64,000 bases of DNA from Streptomyces palmae (GCF_004684805.1 NZ_SRID01000002.1:22950-86949); one strand, 5' to 3'; positions 35,289 through 44,543 are shown, counted from the first letter of the stretch. A program made the numbers and translations. The notes: generated by a model not told the origin, from the sequence alone.

Positions 35289-35603
35289 CTACCGGGCGTC
35301 CCTGTCCGTCTGCGCACGCGTGTAGCGACGTCCCCGCTCGTATCCCAGCAGTTGGCCGGCCGGACCCAGCACCACCTGGTAGCTGGCCATCACGCTGGTC
35401 GTCTCGGGGATCCGCTCCACCTCGACCACCTCGACCTGAGCCTCCCAGCCGTCCTCGGTGGGCCGCAGCGCGGAGACGGACTCGGGCCGGTGGCCCAGCA
35501 GCTCGGTCAACTGCTCGGCCGCGCTGCGCATCGCCTCCGCCGCGGACAGGCGCTCGGGCTCGCCTCCACCGTCGCGGTCACGGTCATCTTCGCGGTCGCG
35601 CAC
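35289..35603 (-). CDS. gvpO: gas vesicle protein GvpO; true start may be upstream near 35699
   Basis: A 104-residue GvpO from the GTG at 35603: an acidic/Arg-rich N-terminus, then the conserved domain (about 18-100, [61 protein letters not shown]). The GTG has no good ribosome site. The frame stays open for 32 more codons up to a stop at 35703-35705, with GC-rich third positions throughout, and AAGGTGAG sits just before codons ATC-ACG-AAC at 35699. No ATG, GTG or TTG occurs there, so either translation begins at a non-canonical codon or the GTG is used. GvpO heads the operon. Confidence 0.82.
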   Translation of the reverse strand: MRDREDDRDRDGGGEPERLSAAEAMRSAAEQLTELLGHRPESVSALRPTEDGWEAQVEVVEVERIPETTSVMASYQVVLGPAGQLLGYERGRRYTRAQTDRDAR

Positions 35604-36023
35604 GCGCTCACTCTCGTGCTCGCGCTCGCGATCGCCCTCGTGGTCGCGGTCGCGCTTGCGGGGTTGCCTCGCCGCCTTGGGCTCACGGTCGTTCGTGATC
35701 TCTCACCTTCTTAGGCATGACATCCTAATTGTCCCTCTTGTCCCCGATGTGCGAAAGTCGCCCTCCCGGCCCATCGCCCCGGCGGGTTCTCCACGGGCCC
35801 GCGACGGGGCCGCCGGCCGCCTCCGGGCCTGGCCGAGGCGCCCTCCCAGCCGCACCGGGCACCCCGTCCCACGCGCCGCGCCTCCCTGCCCGGCCCCACA
35901 CCGGGCGCCGCCCTTATGGGGCCCGCGCACATGCCCACCCGGGCGCCCCTTGCCTAGCGTGTGCGCCGCGCGGACATCGATCGGTACGGAGCCCTGGGGG
36001 CCAGGAGCGAAGGGGGTCAGGAC
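35604..36023. other. divergent region, 420 bp, gvp operon promoter and lipase leader
   Basis: The left 100 bp are the possible upstream extension of gvpO. The rest should hold the gvp operon promoter and that of the lipase gene. The centre (35715-35760) is less GC-rich. I see no second gene and assign no -10/-35. Confidence 0.5.
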
Positions 36024-37316
36024 ATGCGATTCGGACGAGGCCGGCGGGGCTGGTGGCGGATGCTGCTCACGCTGTTGATCGGGGTGGCGGCGGGGCTGCC
36101 GGCCGCGGGGGGCACCGCGGTCGCCGCCGGGCCGCCCTCCTACCTCACCATGGAGGCGAGCTACGGAGCCGGCACGGTGAGCAACGGCTGGGAGCGGGTG
36201 GAGCGTTACCTCGACACCACCAGCGGATTCCGCACCGAGGGCTTCCCCGCGGACGGCCGCGGCGACCAGGACGGCAAGCGGGTCACCTACTTCGGCGGCG
36301 TCGCCCGCCCGTACTCCGGCCGCTTCCTGCTCTACTCGGCCCCCGGCTGGGACACCGGCAGCCGCGCCACCCCGGTCCTGCTGGTGCACGGCGCGAACGA
36401 CACCGCGGACCGCGCCTGGGCCAACCCCGGCGAGTCCGGCGGCTACGGCTGCGGCGCCATGTCCTGCCCGTCCACCGGGCTGATGCAGTACCTGTCCGCG
36501 CGCGGCCACCGGGTCTTCGCGGTGGGCTTCGCGCACAAGCAGGGCGACAACCTGATGCAGGCGCAGGTCGTCGGTGACGCCATCGCCGTGATCAAGGCGA
36601 AGCTGGGCGTCAGCAAGGTCGACCTGGTCGGCTGGAGCAAGGGCGAGATGTCGACCCGGGCGTATGTGTCCTCGGTCAAGCCGAGTTGGGGCCGGCCGTA
36701 CGCGGGCGACGTCCGCAAGCTGATCACCGTCGGCGGCCCCAACGGCGGCTACGACTACCCGTACGCGCACGGCTGGGCGCATGACTTCTCCATCTGGCCC
36801 GAGTGCGGCGGCAAGGTCAACGCCCCCTCCCCGCACGCCAAGATGACCTGCTACGGCACGTACACCGCCCACCCGGAGTTCTCCATGACGCCCTCCGGCG
36901 GCCAGGACAACTACCCCGGGCAGCGCCAGATGCTGGCGCGCTGGGACGGGGTGTACGGCGTGGACGGCGCCGCCCAGGACTGGTACACGACCTACTACGG
37001 CGGCCAGGGCTTCTACACCTCGGGCGACGGCATCCAGGCGGCCATCGACGCGGGCTCGCTGATCAAGCCGCTGCACCAGGCCGGGGTGCCCTCCTCCGTC
37101 ACCACCTACCTGCTGGCCGGCGGCTCCCCGACCGTCGTGGGGATCTTCAACGAGAACCGCGGGCCCAGCGACGGCGTCGTCTTCGTCTCCAGCGCGCTCG
37201 ACACCACCGGCGTCGCCACGGTCGGCGGCAAGGCCACCGTCGCCGACGCCAACCACCTGGAGCTGGGCTGGAAGAGCTCCTCCGCCTCCCAGATCGCGAG
37301 CTGGCTCGCCGCGTAG
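36024..37316 (+). CDS. secreted triacylglycerol lipase-type alpha/beta hydrolase
   Basis: A 430-residue secreted protein. The signal peptide (1-37, twin Arg near the start in RFGRGRRGW, then LLTLLIGVAAGLPAAGG and cleavage near AVAAGP) suggests export. The mature enzyme shows the lipase core: oxyanion-hole region VLLVHGAND, nucleophile Ser205 in VGWSKGEMSTRAY, and a later Asp/His region (ADANHLELGW at the end provides the His). Substrate specificity is unknown. The ATG at 36024 follows GAAGGGGG. A perfect hairpin follows the gene. Confidence 0.87.
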   Translation: MRFGRGRRGWWRMLLTLLIGVAAGLPAAGGTAVAAGPPSYLTMEASYGAGTVSNGWERVERYLDTTSGFRTEGFPADGRGDQDGKRVTYFGGVARPYSGRFLLYSAPGWDTGSRATPVLLVHGANDTADRAWANPGESGGYGCGAMSCPSTGLMQYLSARGHRVFAVGFAHKQGDNLMQAQVVGDAIAVIKAKLGVSKVDLVGWSKGEMSTRAYVSSVKPSWGRPYAGDVRKLITVGGPNGGYDYPYAHGWAHDFSIWPECGGKVNAPSPHAKMTCYGTYTAHPEFSMTPSGGQDNYPGQRQMLARWDGVYGVDGAAQDWYTTYYGGQGFYTSGDGIQAAIDAGSLIKPLHQAGVPSSVTTYLLAGGSPTVVGIFNENRGPSDGVVFVSSALDTTGVATVGGKATVADANHLELGWKSSSASQIASWLAA

Positions 37317-37435
37317 GCCGCCGGGGGCGGACCACCGGTCGTAGCACCGGCCCGCCCTCACGGATCACCGGCCGACCGGCACGGACCCCGAACCGAACCC
37401 CGCCGATCACCGGCACCGACCAGCCCCCACCGTTC

Positions 37436-37470
37436 ACCAGCCGGCCCGCGCAGCTCGCGGGCCGGCTGGT
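37436..37470. terminator. hairpin terminator after the lipase gene
   Basis: ACCAGCCGGCCCGCG (37436-37450) pairs perfectly with CGCGGGCCGGCTGGT (37456-37470) across CAGCT, 120 bp after the stop. Confidence 0.82.
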
Positions 37471-37534
37471 GTGATCGTCCGCCCACCCCCGTACCGCACC
37501 GAAGCTCGCCCGCCGAGCCCCACGAAGGACACCC

Positions 37535-38569
37535 ATGACCGCCGACCAGCTCCGCACCCGCCGGGTCCCCACCGACCGGCTGACCGTCCAGATCACCGAG
37601 ACCGCCCGGGAGGAGGGCGAACCGGTGGTCTTCGTCCACGGCAACGTGTCCTCCGCCGCCTTCTGGCGCACCACGCTGCCCCTCCTCCCCGAGCGCTACC
37701 GCCCCATCGCCGTGGACCTGCGCGGCTTCGGCGGCACCGATCCGCTGCCGATCGACGCCACCCGCGGGCTGCTCGACCACGTGGACGACCTCGCCGCGCT
37801 GCTGGCCGCCCTCGGGATCGAGCGGGCGCACCTGGTGGGCTGGTCGATGGGCGGCGGCGTCGTCATGCAGTACCTGCGCGAGCACCCGGCCGCGGTGCGC
37901 TCGCTGACCCTGGTCAACCCGGTCTCCCCGTACGGCTTCGGCGGTACGCACGGGGTGGACGGGATCCTCAACTCCCCGGACGGGGCGGGCTCGGGCGCCG
38001 GGACCGCCAACCCGGAGTTCGTCGCCCGCCTGGCCCGGGGCGACCGGGGCGAGGACTCCCCGCTCTCCCCCCGCGCCGTCCTGGCCGCCTGCTACGTCAA
38101 GCCGCCGCTGCGCCCCGCGCACGAGGACGCGTACGTGGACGCCATGCTCACCACCCGCACCGGCGAGGACCACTACCCGGGCGACAGCGCGGGTAGCGAG
38201 GCGTGGCCCGGCGTGGCGCCCGGCGGCCGAGGGGTGCTCAACTCCCTCTCCCCGCTCCACTTCCGGATCGACGACCTGCATCTGGTCGACCCCAAGCCGC
38301 CGGTGCTCTGGATACGCGGCGAGGACGATGTCATCGTGTCGGACACCTCGATGTTCGACCTGGCGCACCTGGGCGCGATCGGCGCGGTACCGGGGTGGGA
38401 CGGCACCCCGGCCCAGCCGATGGTGGCGCAGACCCGCCACGTCCTGGACCGCTACGCGGCGGCGGGCGGCGCGGTGCGGGAGGTCGCCCTTCCCGGTGCC
38501 GGGCACGCGGTGCACCTGGAGCGGCCCGAGGAGTTCGGTACGGCGCTCAAGGAGGTTCTGTCGGCATGA
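37535..38569 (+). CDS. alpha/beta-fold hydrolase
   Basis: A 344-residue cytoplasmic hydrolase. Oxyanion-hole segment VVFVHGNVSS, nucleophile Ser104 in LVGWSMGGGVVMQYL, and the C-terminal catalytic Asp/His in ALPGAGHAVHLERPEEF mark a classical alpha/beta hydrolase. There is no leader. It overlaps the downstream esterase gene by 4 bp (ATGA), indicating translational coupling and probably a shared pathway. The substrate is unknown. GAAGGA lies about 6 bases upstream of the ATG. Confidence 0.88.
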   Translation: MTADQLRTRRVPTDRLTVQITETAREEGEPVVFVHGNVSSAAFWRTTLPLLPERYRPIAVDLRGFGGTDPLPIDATRGLLDHVDDLAALLAALGIERAHLVGWSMGGGVVMQYLREHPAAVRSLTLVNPVSPYGFGGTHGVDGILNSPDGAGSGAGTANPEFVARLARGDRGEDSPLSPRAVLAACYVKPPLRPAHEDAYVDAMLTTRTGEDHYPGDSAGSEAWPGVAPGGRGVLNSLSPLHFRIDDLHLVDPKPPVLWIRGEDDVIVSDTSMFDLAHLGAIGAVPGWDGTPAQPMVAQTRHVLDRYAAAGGAVREVALPGAGHAVHLERPEEFGTALKEVLSA

Positions 38570-40017
38570 CGGTGCGCAGCACGCGGCAGGGGGCGGTCCG
38601 CGGTCGCCCCGGCCCGGACGGAGTGGTGTCCTTCCTCGGCATCCCGTACGCCGCCCCGCCCTTCGGCCCGCTGCGGTTTCGCCCGCCGGCCCCGCCCGAG
38701 CCCTGGACGGGGGTACGGGACGCCACCTCCTTCGGGCCGACCCCGCCCCGGGCCCCCTACGCGCCGCCCTTCGACGCCCTGATCCCGGAGGCGGTCCGGC
38801 CCGGCGAGCACTGCCTGAACCTCAACGTCTGGACCCCCTCCCCCGACCCGGACGCCGGACTGCCGGTGATGGTGTGGCTGCACGGCGGGGCCTTCTCCAA
38901 CGGCGCGGGCTCCACCTCCGCGTACGACGGCAGCGCCTTCGCCCGCAACGGGGTCGTCTGCGTCACCCTCGACTACCGGCTGGGGACCGACGGCTTCCTG
39001 CGGCTGCCCGACGCCCCGGACAACCGCGGGCTGCTGGACCAGGTGGCGGCCCTGCGCTGGGTCCGCGAGAACATCGCCTCCTTCGGCGGCGACCCGGACC
39101 GGGTGACGGTCTTCGGCGAGTCCTCGGGCGCGATGAGCATCGGCCACCTGCTCACCCAGGACGGGGCGCGCGGCCTGTTCCGGCGGGCGATCCTGCAGAG
39201 CGGCGCCTGCCACCACTTCCTGCGCCCCGCCTCGGCGGACCGGATCGCGGCGCACCTGGCGGCGAAACTCGGCATCGAGCCGACCGCGGAGGCGTTCGGC
39301 GCGGTTCCGCTCACCGAGCTGCTGCCCGCCCAGGGCGCCCTGCGCGCCGAGATGGCCGCCTGCCCGGACCCGGAGCTGTGGGGCGAGGCGGTGCTCAACA
39401 TCATGCCCTTCGAACCGGTGGCGCCCGAACTCTCGCTCCCCGGCCCCGACCTGGGCGTGGACCTGCTGATCGGCAGCAACCGCGAGGAGTACCGCCTGTT
39501 CCTGGTGCCCACCGAGCGGCTGGACGCCTTCCCCGAGGAGCGTCTGCGCGGCATGGCGGCGGCGTACGGGCTCGACCCGGACCAGGCGCTTCCGGTCTAC
39601 CGCGCCACCCGCCCCACCGCGTCCCCGGGCGAACTGCTGGACGCGGTGGCGACGGACTGGTTCTACCGCCTCCCCGCCGTGCGCCTGGCCGAGGCCGTCC
39701 CCGGCTCGTACGTGTACGAGTTCGCCTGGCGCTCCCCGCAGTACGGCGCCCGCCTCGGCGCCTGCCACGCGCTGGAGCTGCCCTTCGTCTTCGACCGCCT
39801 GCACGACCCGGCGTACGCCGCGATGCTCGGCCCCCGGCCGCCCCAGGCCGTCGCCGACGCGGTGCACCGCGCCTGGGTCGCCTTCGCCAGGACCGGCGAC
39901 CCAGGCTGGCCCGCGTACGACACCGCCACCCGCGCCACCATGGCCTTCGGCACCGAGCCGATCGTGGAGACCGACCCGCGCCCGGAGGAACGGAAGCTGT
40001 GGGAGGGCGTGCGCTGA
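38566..40017 (+). CDS. type-B carboxylesterase/lipase family protein
   Basis: A 483-residue COesterase. The hallmarks are GVVSFLGIPYAAPP at the N-terminus, EHCLNLNVWTP, oxyanion hole WLHGGAFSNGA, and nucleophile Ser186 in TVFGESSGAMSIG. Later catalytic Glu and His are in GSNREEYRLF and GACHALELPFVF. No signal peptide is visible, so it is probably cytoplasmic; relatives act on p-nitrobenzyl esters or phenylcarbamates, but the natural substrate is unknown. It is coupled to the upstream hydrolase by a 4-bp overlap. Confidence 0.93.
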   Translation: MTVRSTRQGAVRGRPGPDGVVSFLGIPYAAPPFGPLRFRPPAPPEPWTGVRDATSFGPTPPRAPYAPPFDALIPEAVRPGEHCLNLNVWTPSPDPDAGLPVMVWLHGGAFSNGAGSTSAYDGSAFARNGVVCVTLDYRLGTDGFLRLPDAPDNRGLLDQVAALRWVRENIASFGGDPDRVTVFGESSGAMSIGHLLTQDGARGLFRRAILQSGACHHFLRPASADRIAAHLAAKLGIEPTAEAFGAVPLTELLPAQGALRAEMAACPDPELWGEAVLNIMPFEPVAPELSLPGPDLGVDLLIGSNREEYRLFLVPTERLDAFPEERLRGMAAAYGLDPDQALPVYRATRPTASPGELLDAVATDWFYRLPAVRLAEAVPGSYVYEFAWRSPQYGARLGACHALELPFVFDRLHDPAYAAMLGPRPPQAVADAVHRAWVAFARTGDPGWPAYDTATRATMAFGTEPIVETDPRPEERKLWEGVR

Positions 40018-40041
40018 GCCGACGGACGGGGGCGTGCGGCC

Positions 40042-41082
40042 CTAGGGCTGGGCCAGCTTCTGGAAGAGCGTGGTGATCTGGTCACCGGTCGCCACCAGCG
40101 GCAGGGTGTCGAAGTACAACTCCCATGCGCCGTCCGGGCCGAAGCGCTCCACGATCCCGAACGGGATGTTCTCGCCCTTCTCGCCGGAGACCGTGCCGTG
40201 CCACTCCACGTATGTGGTGGTCGCGCCGATGGTGACCTGGCCCGCCTTGAAGCGGACGTCCGCCCTGTCGAAGAACCGCTTGAGGTAGGCCCGTTTGCCG
40301 GCCTGGGTGACCAGCGGCTCCGCGAGGCCGGGGCCGGAGAGCCGGGCGTCGGGCGCACGGGTCAGCAGGGCGTCGACGTCCTCGTCGTTCCACGCGGCCA
40401 GCCGGTCCGGGATCTCCGCCGCCCGGAACGGTTCCGGTTCGACCGGGGCGCCGGACGGCACCGGTCCGCTGTCCTCCACCCCGTGGAACAGCGCCTTGGG
40501 CACGTCCTTGGGGAGCGTGTCGCGGAACAGGACGTACCGGTCGTAGTAGCGGCGGGCCTGGATGGTCTTGCCGTCGTCGCCCAGCACATTCCGCGCGATC
40601 TGCGGATAGGCGACCGTACGGCCCTTGAGTGTCACCTCGTTCCACTGCCCGAACATCACCGAGCTGTTGTCGGCCACCACGTCCGTGCCCCGGTAGCGCA
40701 GGTCGGGCACGAGCCGCAGGGAGCCGGCGATGGAGGCCCCGATCACGTCACGGCCGCGCTGCGGTTCGGCCCCCGCCTCCCAGAGGGTGGCGTCCTTGTC
40801 GAAGATGTCGAGGTACGCCTGCACCCGCGGGTGCTCCAGGTCCCCGGGGGCCGGCGGGGTGCCGGTCGGCAGCTCCCCGAAGGTGATCTGCCGCTTCATG
40901 AACGCGCAGGCGTTCGGGGTGATCCGCCCTTCCAGGCGCTCCACCTTGGCCCGCGCCTCGGGGCAGTCGCCGTCCGAGGCGTCCGCCGCACCGCGCGGTT
41001 GCGCCGCCGCGGATGCCATCACCCCCACGACAGCCATCGCCACCCCGATACCCACCAGTCCACGGCGACGTCTCACGGCCAT
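40042..41082 (-). CDS. secreted protein with two SnoaL/NTF2-like domains
   Basis: A 346-residue exported protein. The signal peptide spans about 1-35 (RRRRGLVGIGVAMAVVGVMASAAA). Two NTF2/SnoaL-like repeats follow: one near 85-195 (HPRVQAYLDIFDKDATLWEA and VVADNSSVMFGQWNEVTLKG) and one near 225-340 (RLAAWNDEDVDALLTRAPDA and TTTYVEWHGTVSGEKG). Single-domain relatives include polyketide cyclases and ketosteroid-isomerase-like proteins; a secreted tandem form has no known role to me. GAGGTGGGG precedes the ATG at 41082. It converges on the esterase gene. Confidence 0.78.
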   Translation of the reverse strand: MAVRRRRGLVGIGVAMAVVGVMASAAAQPRGAADASDGDCPEARAKVERLEGRITPNACAFMKRQITFGELPTGTPPAPGDLEHPRVQAYLDIFDKDATLWEAGAEPQRGRDVIGASIAGSLRLVPDLRYRGTDVVADNSSVMFGQWNEVTLKGRTVAYPQIARNVLGDDGKTIQARRYYDRYVLFRDTLPKDVPKALFHGVEDSGPVPSGAPVEPEPFRAAEIPDRLAAWNDEDVDALLTRAPDARLSGPGLAEPLVTQAGKRAYLKRFFDRADVRFKAGQVTIGATTTYVEWHGTVSGEKGENIPFGIVERFGPDGAWELYFDTLPLVATGDQITTLFQKLAQP

Positions 41083-41415
41083 GCCCCACCTCGTCCACGT
41101 TCATCCCGCCACGGCCCACTGCCGTCCGGTGGGACCACCCTGGCCCGGCAGCCGACGCGGAGTCGATTACGTGAGAGGTAATGTCGCAGGTCAGAGCGGT
41201 GGGGGCCGGCCGCCCGGCCGGTCGTACCCGGGCCCGCGACCGCGGCACCCTTCGGCCCGAGGCCGCCTCGGGCTCCCTCCCCGCCGCCGTTGGACCCTCG
41301 CCCCGGAGGTAACTCTTCGCGCTCCAACTCCCAGGGTGACAGGAGCCACGATCCCGGTCCTCGCTGCCCGTCCCAGGCGTAGCGTGGTGAGCCGGACCTT
41401 TTCGCGGGGGTGGCC

Positions 41416-42630
41416 ATGCAGTTCCCTGAGGAACCCGGCATCGGAGATCGCGTCGCCCGGCTCCGTACCCGGCGCAAGTTGACGCAAGAGGGGCTCGCCG
41501 AGCGAGCGGGACTCTCCGTCGACGTCGTACGGAAGCTCGAACAAGGCGTACGGCAGACCGCGCGGCTCACGACGCTCAACGCACTCGCTCGGGCGTTGGA
41601 CGTGGAACCGTCGGTACTCCTTGGTCAACCCGCTACGTTCGAAGTCCGGGAGGACGGAGAGCAGCCTTCCGTCCTGGCCCTGCGGCAAGCCATCTCGCCC
41701 ATCTCCGACCTGCTCGCCGAAGAACCGGATCCTGAGGATCCGCCCACCATCGCGGAGCTGCGGCACTCGCTGAGGTCCACCGAACGCATCCGGCGCGAGG
41801 GGCGCCTGGGGGAGATCGGCACCCTTCTGCCCCAGCTGATCCGCGATGCCAAGTGCGCGGCCCGCGCCCACTCGGGAGGCGAGGCCGCCGCCGCCCAGTC
41901 CGTGCTCGCCGAGGCCTACCAGGTCGCCGCCACCACGCTCACGGCACTCGGCAAGGAGGACGCTGGATTCACCGCCCTTGAACGCTCTTTGGACGCGGCG
42001 CGCAAGGGCGACGATCCCCACCTTCACACGGTGGCGATCTCCAGCCTGGCCTGGATCCTCACCAAGCAGGGCCGGCTGGCCGACGCCGAGCGGGCCGCAC
42101 TGGCCACAGCCGAGCGCATCGAACCGGGATTCCGCTCGCAGCCGGTCGAACTGGCCCTGTGGGGCGTCCTGCTGCTCCGCGCGGCGACCGCCGCGGTGCG
42201 GTTGGAGCATCGGGACACGGTCCGCGAACTGCTCAACCTGGCCGGCGCGGCGGCAGCGAGGATCGGAACGGACCGGCTCGACTACGCCACCCCCTTCGGC
42301 CCCACCAACGTGGGTGTCGCCAAGGTCAACTTCCTCGTCGAGATGGAGGAGAGCGCCGAAGCCGTCCGAGCTGCCCGCACGGTACCGGACCTGGAGTCCC
42401 TGCCACCCACCTGGCGCGCGCGCTTCCATGTGGACCGCGCACTCGCGTACACGGATCTGAACAGGGAAGAGTTCGCGCTGAACGCGCTGCTCACCGCTGA
42501 GCGCACCGCGCCCGAGTGGATGCGCTACCACTCCACGAGCCGCCGCCTCGTCGCCGAGCTGCGGGGCCGGGAGCGGCGCCGCACCTCCCCCCTGACCGCA
42601 CTCGCCGACCGGCTGGACATCGACGGGTAG
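41416..42630 (+). CDS. XRE-family regulator with TPR-like C-terminal domain (cassette 1 regulator)
   Basis: A 404-residue regulator. The HTH is at about 9-65 (GDRVARLRTRRKLTQEGLAE, VVRKLEQGVRQTARLTTLNA). The C-terminal 300 residues are helical TPR-like repeats (for example AAAAQSVLAEAYQVAATTLTA; HTVAISSLAWILTKQGRLAD). Streptomyces has many such regulators with peptide- or ligand-sensing TPRs. The GTG at 41410 is an alternative start. The next two genes are the small cassette also found beside the XRE-TPR gene at 54991-56241, so the association is recurrent. The target is unknown. Confidence 0.85.
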   Translation: MQFPEEPGIGDRVARLRTRRKLTQEGLAERAGLSVDVVRKLEQGVRQTARLTTLNALARALDVEPSVLLGQPATFEVREDGEQPSVLALRQAISPISDLLAEEPDPEDPPTIAELRHSLRSTERIRREGRLGEIGTLLPQLIRDAKCAARAHSGGEAAAAQSVLAEAYQVAATTLTALGKEDAGFTALERSLDAARKGDDPHLHTVAISSLAWILTKQGRLADAERAALATAERIEPGFRSQPVELALWGVLLLRAATAAVRLEHRDTVRELLNLAGAAAARIGTDRLDYATPFGPTNVGVAKVNFLVEMEESAEAVRAARTVPDLESLPPTWRARFHVDRALAYTDLNREEFALNALLTAERTAPEWMRYHSTSRRLVAELRGRERRRTSPLTALADRLDIDG

Positions 42631-42786
42631 GACAGGACGTCCCACCCCGCTCGAAAGGTGGCACATGACGTCACTGTCCGTACCAGGGGGCCTGTCCTAG
42701 CGTTACGGCACCCGTCGCGCGTAGGCGGACCTCGCAGCCGTACGAACGGCTCGGGGCGTGGCCGAGTACGAAGGAAGCAGGTCGAC

Positions 42787-43098
42787 ATGGCGAACCGCGT
42801 CGCCGTCCACTTCGCCCGGTTGCTGGACCGGGTCCTGCCGTCGAGCGGCCGGCACCGGGCCATCGGCTTGGCCGGAGCCGGAGCCGCACCCGGAGCCCAG
42901 CCGGGCACCCCACCGCCGCCCACCCGCTGGAAGACATACACCCAGACGCACTCACCGTCTCCGCTGCGCGCCGAGGACTGCGCCCTGGTCCGCCCCTACG
43001 TACGCTCCCCCGGCGAGGGTCGCCGCAGGCTGTGGCTGGCCGTGCGGGGTGTCGACATCCCGCCCCGGCTGTTCCACCCCGCGAAGGCGGCCGCCTGA
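42787..43098 (+). CDS. small protein A of the two-gene cassette, copy 1
   Basis: A 103-residue protein of unknown function. It is paralogous to the 127-residue protein at 56378-56761: both share RAEDCALVRPY and the end AVRGVDI-PPRL/GPRL, plus the start region RLLDRVLPSSGRHRA/RLLKMLLPSTGRHRA. The middle is a Pro/Ala/Gly linker. GAAGGAAGCAGGTCGAC precedes the ATG, and the same AGCAGGTCGAC occurs before copy 2. The stop overlaps the next start by one base (TGATG). I recognise no domain. Confidence 0.72.
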   Translation: MANRVAVHFARLLDRVLPSSGRHRAIGLAGAGAAPGAQPGTPPPPTRWKTYTQTHSPSPLRAEDCALVRPYVRSPGEGRRRLWLAVRGVDIPPRLFHPAKAAA

Positions 43099-43442
43099 TG
43101 GAGCCGACCCGCGTCACCCGGCTGCTGCCCTGGAAGAGCCCGGACGGGAAGCCCTGCTACCTGGACACCGACGGCGAGAACACCGGGTACGTGTCCCGGC
43201 TGGCGGACGAGATGGAGGCCCTTCAGCTCGGGATGGCCATCGAACTGATCGGTCACGCCGAGGCGTTGCTGGGCGCGGCCAAGGCCGATGCCCGGGAGCT
43301 GCGGTTTCTCTCGGCGCGACTGACCGAGGCCCTGCGCGACACCACGCGCATCGCGGAGAGCCGGGGCGATCGGCTCGCGGTCTACTGCCCACCGGCCGCG
43401 GGGCCGACGGAGCCCGCTGCCCACCGGCCGCACGGCCGATGA
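43098..43442 (+). CDS. small protein B of the two-gene cassette, copy 1
   Basis: A 114-residue protein of unknown function, coupled to protein A by a TGATG overlap. It is a close paralogue of 56761-57165: MEPTRVTRLLPW, GKPCYL-TDGE, GYVSRLAD, LIGHAEAL, ARELRFLSARLTEALRD and CIAES/RIAES are shared. The helical middle (about 35-95) is amphipathic, and the C-terminus is Pro/Ala-rich. There are no catalytic motifs. Two identical arrangements next to XRE-TPR regulators suggest a conserved functional unit, which is inference. Confidence 0.75.
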   Translation: MEPTRVTRLLPWKSPDGKPCYLDTDGENTGYVSRLADEMEALQLGMAIELIGHAEALLGAAKADARELRFLSARLTEALRDTTRIAESRGDRLAVYCPPAAGPTEPAAHRPHGR

Positions 43443-43548
43443 CGGCGCCGGCAGCCGGGCCCCGCCGCACCCCGGGGACAGCCGGCCGTCGCGGTCCCGC
43501 CCGCGCGGACGTATCCGGCGCCGGACCCGCTCTGTAGTGTGGGGAGGC

Positions 43549-43872
43549 GTGAAGGCGGAGAACCTGCGGGGCAATCTGGAAGGCATGCTGCTGGCGGTCC
43601 TCGAACCCGGCGCGCAGCACGGCTACGCCGTCATCGAGGAACTCAGGCGGCGCAGCGGCGATGCCATCAACCTCCCCACCGGGACGGTCTATCCGGCACT
43701 GCACCGGCTGGAGGCCGCGGGGTTGATCGACAGCGAGTGGAGCACCCACAACGGCCGCCGCCGCCGCAACTACTTCCTCACCGCGGCCGGGCACCGGGCC
43801 CTGGCCGACAAGCGGGCAACGTGGCGGGAGGTCTCCTCCGTCATCTCCGGCGTACTGGGCGGGCCCGCGTGA
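43549..43872 (+). CDS. PadR-family transcriptional regulator
   Basis: A 107-residue PadR winged-helix repressor (LEGMLLAVLEPGAQHGYAVI, INLPTGTVYPALHRLEAAGL). The exact start is uncertain: the GTG at 43549 has GGGGAGG only one base away, and the GTG at 43537 has no ribosome site. A TGTAGT at 43533 could be a -10 for a near-leaderless transcript. The gene overlaps the next by 4 bp (GTGA), a typical PadR plus membrane-protein pair whose ligand is unknown. Confidence 0.88.
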   Translation: MKAENLRGNLEGMLLAVLEPGAQHGYAVIEELRRRSGDAINLPTGTVYPALHRLEAAGLIDSEWSTHNGRRRRNYFLTAAGHRALADKRATWREVSSVISGVLGGPA

Positions 43873-44543
43873 CGGCGGCCGTACTGCGGCGCTACACCGA
43901 CCGCCTGGCCGAGCACCTGGTCGGTTCTCCGACGCGCCGCTCGGCCATCCTGGACGAGGTGCTGGACGGCCTCCAGTGCGCGACGGACTGCCACCTGGAC
44001 GACTGCCCCGACGCCGAGGAAGCGGCGCACCGCGCGGTCCGGGAGTGGGGCCCGCCGGCCGAGGTCGCCCGCGCCTACAACGACGCGACGCTGCGCATCA
44101 GCGCGAACCGGCTGTCCCTGCACACGATCTGCGCCCTGCCCCTGCTCGCGGCGGCCTGGGCCTCCGCACTGCTCTCAGGCCCTGCCGGGCCCTGGCCCCA
44201 GCACCCGCCGCTGCTGCTGATCGGGCTGGCGATCATGGCGTTCAGCTGCGTGCTGTCCCTGGCGGGGGCGTTCTCCGGGCTCCGGAAGGGCACCGGCCTC
44301 GCCGCCGCGGCCGCCCGGCGCGACCAGACGGTCACCACCGGCACCCTCACGGCCCTCGTCGGACTGCTCTGCGTCCTGGGGGCGTTGGTCCTGCTCCTGC
44401 TCAACCGCGGCCTGAGCCATCCGGAATCCCTGGACTGGGCCCTGGTCACCATCCCCGCGACGCTGACGCTGGCGGCCGGCGCGTACTTCGGTACGGCCTT
44501 GAAGCGCTTCGTCAGTGTCCTGCGCGGGGCCGATTCCCCTTAG
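43869..44543 (+). CDS. membrane protein paired with the PadR regulator
   Basis: A 224-residue protein coupled to padR by GTGA. A cytoplasmic N-terminal helical region (1-75, AHRAVREWGPPAEVARAYND, the HAAS pattern) is followed by about four membrane helices: ICALPLLAAAWASALLSG, PLLLIGLAIMAFSCVLSLAG, TLTALVGLLCVLGALVLLLL and WALVTIPATLTLAAGAYFG. PadR plus HAAS-domain membrane protein pairs are widespread; the HAAS protein probably senses or transmits a signal to PadR. The exact function is unknown. Confidence 0.82.
   Translation: MTAAVLRRYTDRLAEHLVGSPTRRSAILDEVLDGLQCATDCHLDDCPDAEEAAHRAVREWGPPAEVARAYNDATLRISANRLSLHTICALPLLAAAWASALLSGPAGPWPQHPPLLLIGLAIMAFSCVLSLAGAFSGLRKGTGLAAAAARRDQTVTTGTLTALVGLLCVLGALVLLLLNRGLSHPESLDWALVTIPATLTLAAGAYFGTALKRFVSVLRGADSP

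Noticed and set aside
35703..37361. 552-residue minus-strand frame opposite the lipase gene
   Set aside because: No domain; the plus strand has a signal peptide, GWSKG nucleophile motif and a terminator.
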